Shown: positions 24,107 to 37,715, counted from the stretch's first letter. The stretch is DNA of 64,000 bases from Pseudomonas sp. ABC1 (GCF_013395055.1 NZ_CP058349.1:1488001-1552000); one strand, 5' to 3'. The notes: generated from the sequence alone by a model not told the origin. Numbers and translations are program-made.

Positions 24107-24146
24107 TGCAAGCGACAAGCAGATGACGCGTTGCTTGTCGCTTGCA
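24107..24146. terminator. Long perfect hairpin between convergent genes (probable bidirectional terminator)
   Basis: TGCAAGCGACAAGCA (24107-24121) pairs over 15 bp with 24132-24146 across a 10-nt loop. It lies between the stop codons of the SDR gene and gltD. There is no U-run on either side, so it could act as an mRNA-stabilising hairpin or REP element instead. Confidence 0.55.
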
Positions 24147-24159
24147 GCCTGTGGCGGCC

Positions 24160-25578
24160 TTACACGCCCAGGTAGTCGAGGATACCTTCAGCGGCCGTGC
24201 GGCCTTCATGGATAGCGGTCACCACCAGGTCGGAGCCGCGCACCATGTCGCCACCAGCGAAGATTTTCGGGTTGCCGGTCTGGAACTTGAATTGCCCCTC
24301 GGCCGGCGCCACGACGCGGCCCTGGCTGTCGGTCGCGACACCCTGGCCTTCGAACCAGGATGCCGGGCTCGGCCGGAAGCCGAAAGCGATCACCACCGCA
24401 TCGGCCGGCAGGATCTGCTCTGAACCGGGGATCGGCTCAGGGCTGCGGCGGCCACGGGCATCCGCTGCGCCCAGACGGGTTTCCACCACCTTCACGCCTT
24501 CCACCTTGCCGTCGCCGACGATGGCGATGGGCTGGCGGTTGAAGAGGAACTTCACGCCCTCCTCCTTGGCATTCTTCACTTCCTTGCGCGAACCCGGCAT
24601 GTTCGCCGCATCGCGGCGGTAGGCGCAGGTCACACTGCCGGCGCCCTGGCGGATCGAGGTGCGGTTGCAGTCCATCGCGGTGTCGCCACCGCCCAGCACC
24701 ACGACATTCTTGCCCTTCATGTCGACGAAGTCTTCCGGGCTCTTCTCGAAGCCCAGGTTGCGATTGACGTTGGCTACCAGGAAGTCCAGTGCATCGTGCA
24801 CGCCAGGCAGGTCTTCGCCGGGGAAACCGCCTTTCATGTAGGTGTAGGTGCCCATGCCCATGAACACGGCATCGTATTCGGCCAGCAGTTGCTCGATGGA
24901 AACGTCCTTGCCGATCTCGGTGTTCAGGCGGAACTCGACGCCCATGCCGGTGAAGACTTCACGGCGGTGGCTGAGCACGGTCTTCTCCAGCTTGAACTCG
25001 GGAATGCCGAAGGTCAGCAGGCCGCCGATTTCCGGGTTGCGGTCATAGACCACCGGTGTGACGCCGTTGCGCACCAGGATATCGGCGCAACCGAGGCCCG
25101 CCGGACCGGCGCCGATCACCGCGACACGCTTACCGGTCGGCTTGACCTTGGACATGTCCGGGCGCCAGCCCATGGCGAAGGCGGTGTCGGTGATGTACTT
25201 CTCCACCGAACCGATGGTCACCGCGCCGAAGCCGCTGTTGAGGGTGCAGGCGCCCTCGCACAGGCGATCCTGCGGGCACACCCGGCCACAGACTTCGGGC
25301 AGGGTATTGGTCTGGTGGCTCAGCTCGGCGGCGGCCAGGATGTTGCCTTCCGAGACCAGCTTGAGCCAGTTGGGAATGAAGTTGTGCACCGGGCACTTCC
25401 ACTCGCAATACGGGTTGCCGCAACCCAGGCAGCGGTGCGCCTGCTCGGACGCCTGCTGCGGCTTGAAGGGTTCGTAGATTTCCACGAAGTCCTTCTTGCG
25501 ATGGCGCAACAGTTTCTTCTTCGGGTCCTTGCGGCCGACCTCGATGAACTGGAAGTCGTTATTCAGACGCTCGGTCAT
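24160..25578 (-). CDS. gltD: Glutamate synthase small subunit GltD
   Basis: 472 residues. Supplies electrons from NADPH to GltB. Two N-terminal [4Fe-4S] motifs are seen (CLGCGNPYCEWKCP and CGRVCPQDRLCEGAC), then the FAD-binding GAGPAGLGCADIL and the NADPH-binding GGGDTAMDC. The ATG at 25578 has AGAGG upstream and gives the usual MTERLNND start. It follows gltB after a 108-nt gap holding a strong hairpin. Confidence 0.98.
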   Translation of the reverse strand: MTERLNNDFQFIEVGRKDPKKKLLRHRKKDFVEIYEPFKPQQASEQAHRCLGCGNPYCEWKCPVHNFIPNWLKLVSEGNILAAAELSHQTNTLPEVCGRVCPQDRLCEGACTLNSGFGAVTIGSVEKYITDTAFAMGWRPDMSKVKPTGKRVAVIGAGPAGLGCADILVRNGVTPVVYDRNPEIGGLLTFGIPEFKLEKTVLSHRREVFTGMGVEFRLNTEIGKDVSIEQLLAEYDAVFMGMGTYTYMKGGFPGEDLPGVHDALDFLVANVNRNLGFEKSPEDFVDMKGKNVVVLGGGDTAMDCNRTSIRQGAGSVTCAYRRDAANMPGSRKEVKNAKEEGVKFLFNRQPIAIVGDGKVEGVKVVETRLGAADARGRRSPEPIPGSEQILPADAVVIAFGFRPSPASWFEGQGVATDSQGRVVAPAEGQFKFQTGNPKIFAGGDMVRGSDLVVTAIHEGRTAAEGILDYLGV

Positions 25579-25649
25579 GGCGTTACCTCTCAACAGCGGC
25601 GGCAAGCTTCAGCTGCAGGCCGCAAGACAATCACGGTGTTCGGCAAGCC

Positions 25650-25673
25650 CGCAGCCTCTGGCACGAGGCTGCG
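25650..25673 (-). promoter_or_regulatory. Intercistronic hairpin between gltB and gltD
   Basis: CGCAGCCTC (25650-25658) pairs perfectly with GAGGCTGCG (25665-25673) around TGGCAC. It has no T-tract, so partial termination or mRNA protection that tunes the GltB:GltD ratio is more likely than full termination. Confidence 0.5.
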
Positions 25674-25686
25674 GCTCGGAGCTGCT

Positions 25687-30135
<4,449 letters not shown>

Positions 30136-30267
30136 AGCTAATCCACCCGCTAAATACGTTGTAAATCAACCCCTTACCGGACGAACAGAGCGAAGCCCCG
30201 TGGTCACGAGGGCGAGAGGGAGGGCAGTTTACAAAGCGGCATGGAACGAGACAATTTATTTTTGCAA

Positions 30268-30302
30268 GCCCCAAATCAGTGCATTGCGCACTTTTTTGGG
30301 GC
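30268..30302 (-). terminator. Hairpin terminator downstream of the damX-like gene
   Basis: GCCCCAAA (30268-30275) pairs with TTTGGGGC (30295-30302), with an inner GTGC/GCAC pairing. It directly follows the TAA at 30317-30319 on the minus strand. The T-rich flank is stronger on the plus side, so efficiency on the minus strand is uncertain. Confidence 0.55.
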
Positions 30303-30316
30303 GTTTTTTGCCTTTT

Positions 30317-31861
30317 TTACCTGATTTCCTGCTGGACACTGGCGAAGGTTCGTGGCCACGGCTTGCCGGCCTGCAGGTTGGCCGGCAGCGTCTTGATCGC
30401 CGCCACGGCTGCCGCACGGCTGGTAAAACTGCCATAAGTCACCACGTACAGCGGCTTACCCTGGTGCTGCTTGACGAAATAGTGGTAGTTCGCACCGTTC
30501 TTGCGCACCAGCTCCTGGGCATTACGCTCGTTGCCGGTCCCCAGGATCTGGATCAGGTAATGCGACCCATTCTGCCTTGCATACCAGTTCCCACTACTAT
30601 TAGAGGCCGTCGCGGCAGGTGCTTTCGGCTTTTCCGCGACAATCTGCCGCACCGGAGCAGGCGTTTCCCTGGGTTTTTCCGCCACCACAGGCGCTTTGAC
30701 CACAGGCGCCGGAGCAGGTATGGGTGCAGGAGCGGGCCTGGGTGCTGGTGCTGGTGCTGGTGCTGGTGCTGGTGCTGGTGCTGGTGCTGGTGTCGGGATG
30801 CTCACCGGGTTGTCCCGGCCGATACCCGCAAAATCTTCATCGACCTCGCCCGAAGCCGCCAGCGGCTCGCGAATGATCGGTTGTGGCTCGCCGGCCGGCC
30901 CTTCGAATTCGATCGCCGTGGAGTCCTTTCCGTCCCCGGAAGCATCGCCCGAAAATGCACCATTAATGGGCATGCCATTCGTCACTTTTGGTGCATTTTT
31001 TTCTTCGTAGGCCTCTCGGGAGAACAAAAAGCCCAGCCCGATCAGCAAAAGAATCGCCAGAACGGCAACCACATGCTTGATCGGCAGGGCTGCCAGCCAA
31101 CCGCCCTTGCGCCCCGAAGAGCGCGACGCCTGCATCGCTTCGATCAGCTCATCCCGGGCCACTTGGTTGATCGCACCCGGCCAGCCTTCGGATATCTCGT
31201 GAATGCGCTCGATCTGCTGCTCATTGAGGCACTCGAGGCCACGCCCTGCACCTTCCAGGCGCAGGGACAGGTATTCGCGGGTTTCGTCCTCGTCATAGGG
31301 CTGCAGGGAAATGACATGGAAACGCTCCTGGTCATCGACCAGTGCATCCAGCCTCGCCACCAGCGCCGGCTCACCGAACAGGAACACATGCGGGCGCCCT
31401 TCATGGCTACCCTCGGCGAGGCGCAGTAGCGTTTCCACCGCGGCCCCGGTCAGGCGCTCGGCATCATCCACCAGCAGGTAGACCTCCTGCCCGGTCAGCC
31501 CCAACTGGATGATCTGCGCCAGCACACTGTCGAAATCAGCCCGCTCCGCCCCCAGCGCCTGCGCCACTTGTTGCAGCACGATGGCCGCGTCGGCGGACCC
31601 CTGCGGGGTGATCACCACGCTCTGTACCGTCTGCTTGTTGCTACTGGCCACCAGGGCCTGGCGCAGCAACGTCTTGCCACTGCCTTGAGGCCCACTCACG
31701 ACCAGCAGCAACTGGCTGTAACGCGCCAGGTGGTGCAGTTGCCCAAGCACCGGCTTGCGTTGGGCCGGGAAGAACTTGAACCCCGGAACGCGCGTGGCGA
31801 AAGGATCGTGGCTGAACCCGTAGTAGTTCAGAAAGGTATCGTCGGCAGACAAACTGGACAT
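30317..31861 (-). CDS. damX: DamX-like AAA ATPase with SPOR domain
   Basis: 514 residues. An N-terminal AAA/ExeA-like ATPase (about 1-265) has Walker A SGPQGSGKTLLRQAL and Walker B-like VYLLVDDAERL. One transmembrane helix lies at about 287-303 (VVAVLAILLLIGLGFLF). A periplasmic Pro/Ala-rich linker includes a run of about eight AP units, and the C-terminal SPOR domain (about 430-514) binds denuded septal peptidoglycan. E. coli DamX localises to the division septum, and a similar role is likely. It follows aroB by 7 nt, the conserved aroKB-damX arrangement. Confidence 0.9.
   Translation of the reverse strand: MSSLSADDTFLNYYGFSHDPFATRVPGFKFFPAQRKPVLGQLHHLARYSQLLLVVSGPQGSGKTLLRQALVASSNKQTVQSVVITPQGSADAAIVLQQVAQALGAERADFDSVLAQIIQLGLTGQEVYLLVDDAERLTGAAVETLLRLAEGSHEGRPHVFLFGEPALVARLDALVDDQERFHVISLQPYDEDETREYLSLRLEGAGRGLECLNEQQIERIHEISEGWPGAINQVARDELIEAMQASRSSGRKGGWLAALPIKHVVAVLAILLLIGLGFLFSREAYEEKNAPKVTNGMPINGAFSGDASGDGKDSTAIEFEGPAGEPQPIIREPLAASGEVDEDFAGIGRDNPVSIPTPAPAPAPAPAPAPAPAPRPAPAPIPAPAPVVKAPVVAEKPRETPAPVRQIVAEKPKAPAATASNSSGNWYARQNGSHYLIQILGTGNERNAQELVRKNGANYHYFVKQHQGKPLYVVTYGSFTSRAAAVAAIKTLPANLQAGKPWPRTFASVQQEIR
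30741..30788 (-). repeat. Eight tandem GGTGCT hexamers inside the damX-like gene
   Basis: Eight perfect GGTGCT units (plus-strand reading) encode alternating Ala-Pro in the periplasmic linker. Unit gain or loss changes linker length by two residues without changing frame. Confidence 0.9.
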
Positions 31862-31868
31862 GAACGTA

Positions 31869-32975
31869 TTACCTGGATTCCAACTGTTGCGTCAGGGCGG
31901 CGTAATCCACCTCCAACGTTGTGTGTAGCGCATCGGTGGGGAAGTCCCCGGTCACGACCGCTTCGCCCAATTGCTTGAGCAGCACCAGTCGCAGTTGACC
32001 GTTGAGCACTTTCTTGTCGACCGCCATGTGCTGCATGAAGTCGGCCGCCGTCATATTGGTCGGTGGCGCAACCGGCAGCCCGGCACGGGCCAGCAGGCGC
32101 ACGGCACGGTCACGCTGCTCGGCGCTGATCCAGCCCAGTTGACGAGACATCTCCAGAGCCATGACAGTTCCGGCGGATACCGCCTCGCCGTGCAGCCATG
32201 CGCCATAACCCTGGTGCGTTTCGATCGCATGGCCGAAGGTATGCCCGAGGTTGAGCGTGGCGCGTACACCGGACTCACGCTCATCGGCACCAACCACCCG
32301 TGCCTTGGCCGCGCACGAACGCTGGATCGCCTCGGCCAGCGCCTCGGGATCGAGTGCACGCAGACGATCGACGTGTGCCTCGAGCCAGCCAAGGAACGGC
32401 TCGTCGCAGATCAGGCCATACTTGATGACTTCAGCCAGGCCAGCGGACAGCTCACGCCCCGGCAGGGTTTCGAGGGTTTCGGTATCGATGATCACCGCCC
32501 GCGGCTGGTAGAAGGCACCGATCATGTTCTTGCCCAGCGGGTGGTTGATACCGGTCTTGCCGCCCACGGAGGAGTCCACTTGCGACAGCAACGTCGTAGG
32601 GATCTGGATGAAGTCGACACCGCGCTGGTAGCTCGCGGCGGCATAGCCGGCCATGTCGCCGATCACACCGCCGCCCAGGGCCACCACTGTCGTGCCACGG
32701 TCATGCCGCGCCTGCAGCAGTCCGTCGAAGATCAGTTGCAGGGTTTCCCAGTTCTTGTAGGACTCGCCGTCCGGCAACACGATGGGCGTTATGGCAAAGT
32801 CGCGCAGGCTGTGCTGCAGCCGGTGCAGGTACAGGGGGGCGACCGTCTCGTTGGTGACGATGGCGATCTGTCGGCCGCGTATCCGTTGCGCCAGCAGTTC
32901 CGTGTCGTCGAGCAGTTGCCGACCGATATGGATGGGATAACTGCGCTCGCCAAGTTCGACATTAAGAGTCTGCAT
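31869..32975 (-). CDS. aroB: 3-dehydroquinate synthase AroB
   Basis: 368 residues. Second step of the shikimate pathway, NAD- and metal-dependent. Recognisable by VVALGGGVIGDMAGYAA, TTLLSQVDSSVGGKTGIN and NLGHTFGHAIE with the zinc-ligand histidines. It lies 22 nt after aroK. Confidence 0.98.
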   Translation of the reverse strand: MQTLNVELGERSYPIHIGRQLLDDTELLAQRIRGRQIAIVTNETVAPLYLHRLQHSLRDFAITPIVLPDGESYKNWETLQLIFDGLLQARHDRGTTVVALGGGVIGDMAGYAAASYQRGVDFIQIPTTLLSQVDSSVGGKTGINHPLGKNMIGAFYQPRAVIIDTETLETLPGRELSAGLAEVIKYGLICDEPFLGWLEAHVDRLRALDPEALAEAIQRSCAAKARVVGADERESGVRATLNLGHTFGHAIETHQGYGAWLHGEAVSAGTVMALEMSRQLGWISAEQRDRAVRLLARAGLPVAPPTNMTAADFMQHMAVDKKVLNGQLRLVLLKQLGEAVVTGDFPTDALHTTLEVDYAALTQQLESR

Positions 32976-32997
32976 GATGCCCCCTGTTAAAAGGCGC

Positions 32998-33525
32998 CTA
33001 GGATAACGCAGTTTCGCCCAGCGACTGCAGCCGCTCCAGTATCTGTACGACGACGTTCCGGGGTGGCCGCTCGTCTGTCTCGATGGTGATGTCCGCGATG
33101 CTTCTATAAAGAGGGTCGCGTATGGCCATCAGCTCGGCCAGCTTCTGCCCGGGATTGGCGGTTTGCAGCAGGGGCCGGTTGCGGTCGCGAGCAGTGCGGG
33201 CGAGCTGCTGCTCGACCGACGTGCGCAGATAGATGACGTGCCCACCCGCTTTCAGTGCGGCGCGGTTGTCTTCGCGCAATACCGCACCGCCGCCGGTCGC
33301 CAGCACCAGGCCATCCAACTGGCACAGGTCGACGATCACGGCATGCTCGCGCTCGCGAAACCCCTGCTCGCCCTCGACATCGAAAATCAGCGGGATGCTC
33401 GCCCCGGTGCGTTGTTCGATCACCTTGTCGGAGTCCTTGAACGGCAGGTGCAATTCTTTGGCGAGAAGCCTCCCGATGGTGCTCTTGCCAGCCCCCATCG
33501 GGCCTACGAGGATAAGGTTGCGCAT
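32998..33525 (-). CDS. aroK: Shikimate kinase AroK
   Basis: 175 residues. Walker A GPMGAGKSTIGRLLA binds ATP; DSD in FKDSDKVIE and the GGGAV loop contact shikimate. It phosphorylates shikimate in aromatic amino-acid synthesis. It lies 7 nt after pilQ, so it should be transcribed with the pil operon, a typical proteobacterial link. Confidence 0.98.
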   Translation of the reverse strand: MRNLILVGPMGAGKSTIGRLLAKELHLPFKDSDKVIEQRTGASIPLIFDVEGEQGFREREHAVIVDLCQLDGLVLATGGGAVLREDNRAALKAGGHVIYLRTSVEQQLARTARDRNRPLLQTANPGQKLAELMAIRDPLYRSIADITIETDERPPRNVVVQILERLQSLGETALS

Positions 33526-33532
33526 CGACGGA

Positions 33533-34957
33533 TCAGCGGTTCATCACAATGGCGGAAGCGCCCATGATACGCGGAGTGATGAAGACCAGCAGCTCGGATT
33601 TCTTGTCCTGCACCAGCTCCCGGCGAAAAAACCGCCCGACGAAAGGCAGATCGCCGAGCAGCGGTACCTTGTCCACCGATTTGCTCTGGGTCGTCGAGAA
33701 GACGCCGCCAATCACGATGGTCTCCTCATTGCCCACCAGCACCTTCGCATTCACTTCATTTTTCTTGATGGCCGGAACACCCGTGGTCGCGGCCTGGGAA
33801 AAATCCGGCTCGTCCTTGGTAACCCTCACGGCCAGGATGACGCGATTGTCCGGAGTGATCTGCGGCGTCACCTCCAGGGACAGCGAAGCCTCGCGGAAGG
33901 AGGTATTGACCGCGCCATTGGTATTGGTCGCCTGGTAGGGCACCTCGGCCCCCTTGAGGATCCGCGCCGTCTCCTTGTCCGCCGTCACCACCCTGGGCTG
34001 GGATACCACCTCGCCATTGCCGCTCTTCTCCATCGCCGACAGTTGCAGGTCCAGCAGCGCATCGTTGCCAACGAAGCCCAGGCCGATCCCCGACGTGGCC
34101 CCCACCGCGCCCATGTCCACGAAGGGTGAACTCTGCAATTCGATCCCGTCCGCGCCAAGCACGCCATCACGCCCCCAGGCGCTCCAGGCATTGCCACTGC
34201 GAACGCTACCGCCCCAGCGGACACCCAGGCTGCGGTCATAATCGACGCTCGCCTCTACGATGCGGGCCTCGATCATCACCTGGCGTATTGGGACATCCAG
34301 TTGCGCCACGATGCCACGCAGCTCTTCCAGCCGCTCACGGGACAGGTAGGCGACGAGACTGTTGCTGCGTTCGTCGACGGCAATGGAGCCCCGCCGTGCG
34401 GCGGGCGAGTCGGCTTCATCCGGCGCGGACTGGAACAGCTCGGCTATATCCGCCGCCCTGGCGTAATTGACCTGCACCACCTCGCGCTGCAATGGCAGCA
34501 GCTCGGCGTATTGCTGGCTCACTTCCAGCGCCTGGCGCTCGGCCTCGGCGATCTCATCGAGGGGCGCCACCAGCAACACGCCGCCCTCGCGCCGCAGCCC
34601 AAGGCCCTTGCTGCGCAATACCAGTGCGAGGGCCTGTTCGCCGGACACCTGCTGCAACCTGAGGGTGACCGTACCTTTCACGGCATCACTGACGATCAGG
34701 TTCCAGTCGGAAAAGTCGGCGATGATCTGCAGGGCGGCACGGACATCGATGTCCTGAAAATGCAATGACAACCGCTCCCCCCTCGGTGCCTCGGACAATA
34801 CCTGGGCAGCACCGGGCTCGCCGCCATCCTGGGTTGCCGCCGATGTGCCAGCGCCCAATAGCCACGGCAAAACGGCCAGCACCAGCAGCGACCGCACACC
34901 GAAAGCCGACAGGTATCGCCCGCACGGTGCTCGCAGCACCGTTGCCAGGCCGTTCAT
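33533..34957 (-). CDS. pilQ: Type IV pilus secretin PilQ, short form lacking AMIN domains
   Basis: 474 residues, versus about 714 remembered for P. aeruginosa PilQ. After a signal sequence (about 1-41) the protein goes almost directly to the STN/secretin N-domain (LSLHFQDIDVRAALQIIADFS, about 62-130), then the NolW/N1 domain (about 145-230) and the outer-membrane secretin barrel (about 240-470, with VPLLGDLPFVGRFFR). The two peptidoglycan-binding AMIN domains expected between signal peptide and N-domain are absent. The start overlaps the pilP stop (ATGA), so this is not a misplaced start, and no AMIN sequence is present upstream. Confidence 0.93.
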   Translation of the reverse strand: MNGLATVLRAPCGRYLSAFGVRSLLVLAVLPWLLGAGTSAATQDGGEPGAAQVLSEAPRGERLSLHFQDIDVRAALQIIADFSDWNLIVSDAVKGTVTLRLQQVSGEQALALVLRSKGLGLRREGGVLLVAPLDEIAEAERQALEVSQQYAELLPLQREVVQVNYARAADIAELFQSAPDEADSPAARRGSIAVDERSNSLVAYLSRERLEELRGIVAQLDVPIRQVMIEARIVEASVDYDRSLGVRWGGSVRSGNAWSAWGRDGVLGADGIELQSSPFVDMGAVGATSGIGLGFVGNDALLDLQLSAMEKSGNGEVVSQPRVVTADKETARILKGAEVPYQATNTNGAVNTSFREASLSLEVTPQITPDNRVILAVRVTKDEPDFSQAATTGVPAIKKNEVNAKVLVGNEETIVIGGVFSTTQSKSVDKVPLLGDLPFVGRFFRRELVQDKKSELLVFITPRIMGASAIVMNR

Positions 34958-35454
34958 GGCCGCACCGCCAGCACCAGTCGACGGGGGCGTTCATGCCAGC
35001 CGCCCTCACCGTCTGGAACGACCTCCAGCAACTCGATCGACGCCTCTTCGATCGCAACGACTCGCCCCCTGCTCGTCCCCAGGTAGTCACCCACGCCCAC
35101 CCGGTGGACGCCACCCTCGCCTTTGGCGAGCCCATAGCGCCCCGTGCGCCCGGAAAGCCAACCGACCATGGTGAAGCGGGCGATATCGGCCCCTTCCAGC
35201 AGACCGCGAGGTTGCCCATTGCCGGGGAAATCCAGAGAGTCGCCTTGTCCATCCCCCTGGATCGCCTGGAAGGGATGCCGCAACGCCGCAGCGGTATAGG
35301 TAAAACCCTCGTATGCGGAAAAGACCGGCAGGGGCTCGGGAGGCAGCGCCGGCCTGGCCAGGGTTTCGGCCACGAAACCGGACAGATCACCCTTGGCGGC
35401 ATGCTCATCGCACCCCGCCAGCAGCAGTATCGTCAGCAGACAGACTCGTTTCAT
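34954..35454 (-). CDS. pilP: Type IV pilus lipoprotein PilP
   Basis: 166 residues. Lipobox LLAGC near residue 15. It carries the beta-sandwich region that docks to PilQ (FTMVGWLSGRTGRYGLAKGEGGVHRVGVGDYLG, split across the domain). It links the PilNO inner-membrane complex to the secretin. ATGA overlaps with pilO upstream and pilQ downstream show tight coupling. Confidence 0.94.
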   Translation of the reverse strand: MKRVCLLTILLLAGCDEHAAKGDLSGFVAETLARPALPPEPLPVFSAYEGFTYTAAALRHPFQAIQGDGQGDSLDFPGNGQPRGLLEGADIARFTMVGWLSGRTGRYGLAKGEGGVHRVGVGDYLGTSRGRVVAIEEASIELLEVVPDGEGGWHERPRRLVLAVRP

Positions 35455-36068
35455 TGGCTTACGTCCTTGTCTCGGTAGGCATAGGCTCGGGCCTGGATAT
35501 CCATGCGCAGCCGGCCAGTGGGCGGCTTCTCCGGTCCGATGTCGAAGTCGTGCGGGGCCACCATTCCCGGCAACCTGGAGAGGTCACTGACGAAGGTCGC
35601 GAGCGCGTGGTACGTCCCTGTCAGGGAGAGCTGGATCGGTTGTTCTATATAAAAGGCGGATGCCGCCCCGGGCGGTAACCTGATCCCGTCGATCTGCACC
35701 CCACTCTCCAGCCCGCTGCGCGAGATAGCCTCCAGTACACCGGATACGCCACCATCGACCGGCCACTGCTGCACGACCCCATCGCGAGCCGAGCGCAGGT
35801 CGATCACCTGCTGCCGCAACGGCTCCAGGCCGCTCGCTCGGGCGGCCTGGCTGGAGAATCGCTGCCGAAGCAAGAGCTCCTGCGCCTCGGCCTGCCCCAA
35901 TCGCGCCCTCACGTCATGCAGGCAGAGCCAATATTCCAGCGACAGGGATACGAGCAGCAGGCAGCCTGCACAGAGCACCTTGACCGTGGCCGGCCAACTT
36001 TCCGGCCGTGCCAATCGCTCGGGAAAATCGACCTCGCGCACGGCATCCAGCAGATGCAGGCCGCTCAC
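35451..36068 (-). CDS. pilO: Type IV pilus inner-membrane alignment protein PilO
   Basis: 205 residues. A short cytosolic N-terminus, one transmembrane helix (about 26-46, VKVLCAGCLLLVSLSLEYWL), a coiled coil (about 55-95) and a periplasmic ferredoxin-like domain. It heterodimerises with PilN. Overlaps pilN and pilP by 4 nt. Confidence 0.93.
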   Translation of the reverse strand: MSGLHLLDAVREVDFPERLARPESWPATVKVLCAGCLLLVSLSLEYWLCLHDVRARLGQAEAQELLLRQRFSSQAARASGLEPLRQQVIDLRSARDGVVQQWPVDGGVSGVLEAISRSGLESGVQIDGIRLPPGAASAFYIEQPIQLSLTGTYHALATFVSDLSRLPGMVAPHDFDIGPEKPPTGRLRMDIQARAYAYRDKDVSQ

Positions 36069-36640
36069 GGCGCACCGCCTTCAGCAAGCGGCCCGCCAGC
36101 CACACTCCGCACACCAAGGCGGAATTGGCTGGCAGCGGGGCCTGCGTCACCAGGCATGCCATTGCGCACTTCGCTCAAGGCCGGAGACGCCAGCCAACGC
36201 GACTGCCCCAAGCGCTGCATGAATCCGGAAACAGCCTGATCCGAGTCGGCATGGCCCTCGATGGACAGCACGCCATCCTTCATTTTCAGCGCACTGAAAT
36301 GCACGCCCTCCGGCAGAAGCCGCACCAGCTCCTCAAGCACCCGCCCGACGACGGGCCGGCTGGCTTGCAGCGCATGGAAGCGTTGCACCTGCTCCAACAG
36401 TGCACCTCGCTCATGTTCCAGAGCGGCGACCTCATCGATGTCACCGCCCAGCCTGGCAAGTTGCTGACGCAGATAGTCGTTGCGAGCGTCCTGCCGTTCC
36501 AGCGCGACACCCAGGCGCCACCCTGCCAGCAGGGTGAACACTGCGGAGCACACCAAGGCAACGCCGAGCAGCGTCAGGAAACGGCGGCGGCGAGACTGAC
36601 GCAAGCGCTCCCGCCAGGGCAGCAGGTTGATGCCCGCCAT
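36065..36640 (-). CDS. pilN: Type IV pilus inner-membrane protein PilN
   Basis: 191 residues. The N-terminal INLLPWRERLRQSRRRRF is the conserved PilM-binding tail. One transmembrane segment (about 24-45) precedes a coiled coil and the periplasmic domain that pairs with PilO. Its start overlaps the pilM stop by 1 nt. Confidence 0.95.
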   Translation of the reverse strand: MAGINLLPWRERLRQSRRRRFLTLLGVALVCSAVFTLLAGWRLGVALERQDARNDYLRQQLARLGGDIDEVAALEHERGALLEQVQRFHALQASRPVVGRVLEELVRLLPEGVHFSALKMKDGVLSIEGHADSDQAVSGFMQRLGQSRWLASPALSEVRNGMPGDAGPAASQFRLGVRSVAGGPLAEGGAP

Positions 36641-37617
36641 CAGCTGAAACCTCCCAGCGCCAGCCCACAGGCCAGCGCCAATGCCGGAGCGATATCGGCC
36701 CGCACGGGCACGATGGCCCGCTCGCCCCGCCGCAACACTCGCAACGGGTCGAGAATCTCCGTCGGTATACCGCTTCGTTGCCTGATCGAGGCCGCCAGGC
36801 CCGCAAGGCTCGCACCACCGCCGAACAGACCGATGAAACCGGGTGCCGGCAAGACACTGGAGGCCTGGAAGAACCGCAATGCCCGCAGCACCTCCACCGT
36901 GATAGCTTCCGCCCTGCCCTCGCGATCATCGACCGTAATGCCCTCGGCGAAGGGCTGCTCCCGGCCATAACGGATGCACCCGGCCTGCAAGACACTGAGG
37001 CGAAGCATCCCCGCCCCGAGATCGACCAGCGCCACGCACAGGCCCTCCTCCACAGGCCCGCCCTCGGGAAAGGACAAGCCCCAGAAGCGCTCGATGGCGG
37101 CGGTTTCGATATCCACGGCCCGAACCCGCAGGCCCGCCAAGGCCAGGGCGGCCTCGCGACGGTCAACGTGTTCGCGACGACAGGCCGCCAGAAACACGGA
37201 AACACGTCCTGGCTCATGCGCACCCTGCTCCCGGACCTCGAAGTCCATGGCGACATCGTCGATGGGGTAGGGGATGTGGCGATTCGCCTCCGCGCGCAAC
37301 TGGAGGTTCATTTCCTCATCGTCGAGGCCGGCCTCCATGTCCAGGGTGCGGGTCACCACCGACGCCCCACAGACCGCCACGACGGCGGAAGCCGAACGAA
37401 TACGCGCCCGGGCCATGGCCCTCGCCAGCGCGGCCGCGACCAGCGACGGCTCGCGGATATGCCGCTCGGTCATGGCCTGCGGCGCAAGCGGCTCGCGGGC
37501 CCAGGCCTCCAGGCGGTAGCCTCCGGCGCTGCGACTCAGCTCGACGAGCTTGACCGAGGTCGAGCCAATATCGATCCCCAGGGCGGCCTCCGGCCTTCTA
37601 TAGAACAATCCTGTCAT
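36640..37617 (-). CDS. pilM: Type IV pilus actin-like ATPase PilM
   Basis: 325 residues from the ATG at 37617. The FtsA/actin-like fold shows ALGIDIGSTSVKLVELS (phosphate 1), LVDLGAGMLRLSVL (phosphate 2) and FIGLFGGGASLAGLA (adenosine motif). It sits on the cytosolic face and binds PilN. First gene of pilMNOPQ, divergent from ponA. Confidence 0.95.
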   Translation of the reverse strand: MTGLFYRRPEAALGIDIGSTSVKLVELSRSAGGYRLEAWAREPLAPQAMTERHIREPSLVAAALARAMARARIRSASAVVAVCGASVVTRTLDMEAGLDDEEMNLQLRAEANRHIPYPIDDVAMDFEVREQGAHEPGRVSVFLAACRREHVDRREAALALAGLRVRAVDIETAAIERFWGLSFPEGGPVEEGLCVALVDLGAGMLRLSVLQAGCIRYGREQPFAEGITVDDREGRAEAITVEVLRALRFFQASSVLPAPGFIGLFGGGASLAGLAASIRQRSGIPTEILDPLRVLRRGERAIVPVRADIAPALALACGLALGGFS

Positions 37618-37709
37618 GCTGCTTCCCTCGCTCCAGCCAGGGGGATGACGCGCCGCCAGCCATCCCGTGCCTGCCCCGGCATCCATCGCCGGGCGTTTGA
37701 AAATGCGCG

Positions 37710-37715
37710 TATAAT
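37710..37715 (+). promoter_or_regulatory. Probable -10 box of the ponA promoter
   Basis: A perfect TATAAT preceded by GCG stands about 70 nt before the ponA ATG in the pilM/ponA divergent region. A clear -35 hexamer at standard spacing is not evident. Confidence 0.5.
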
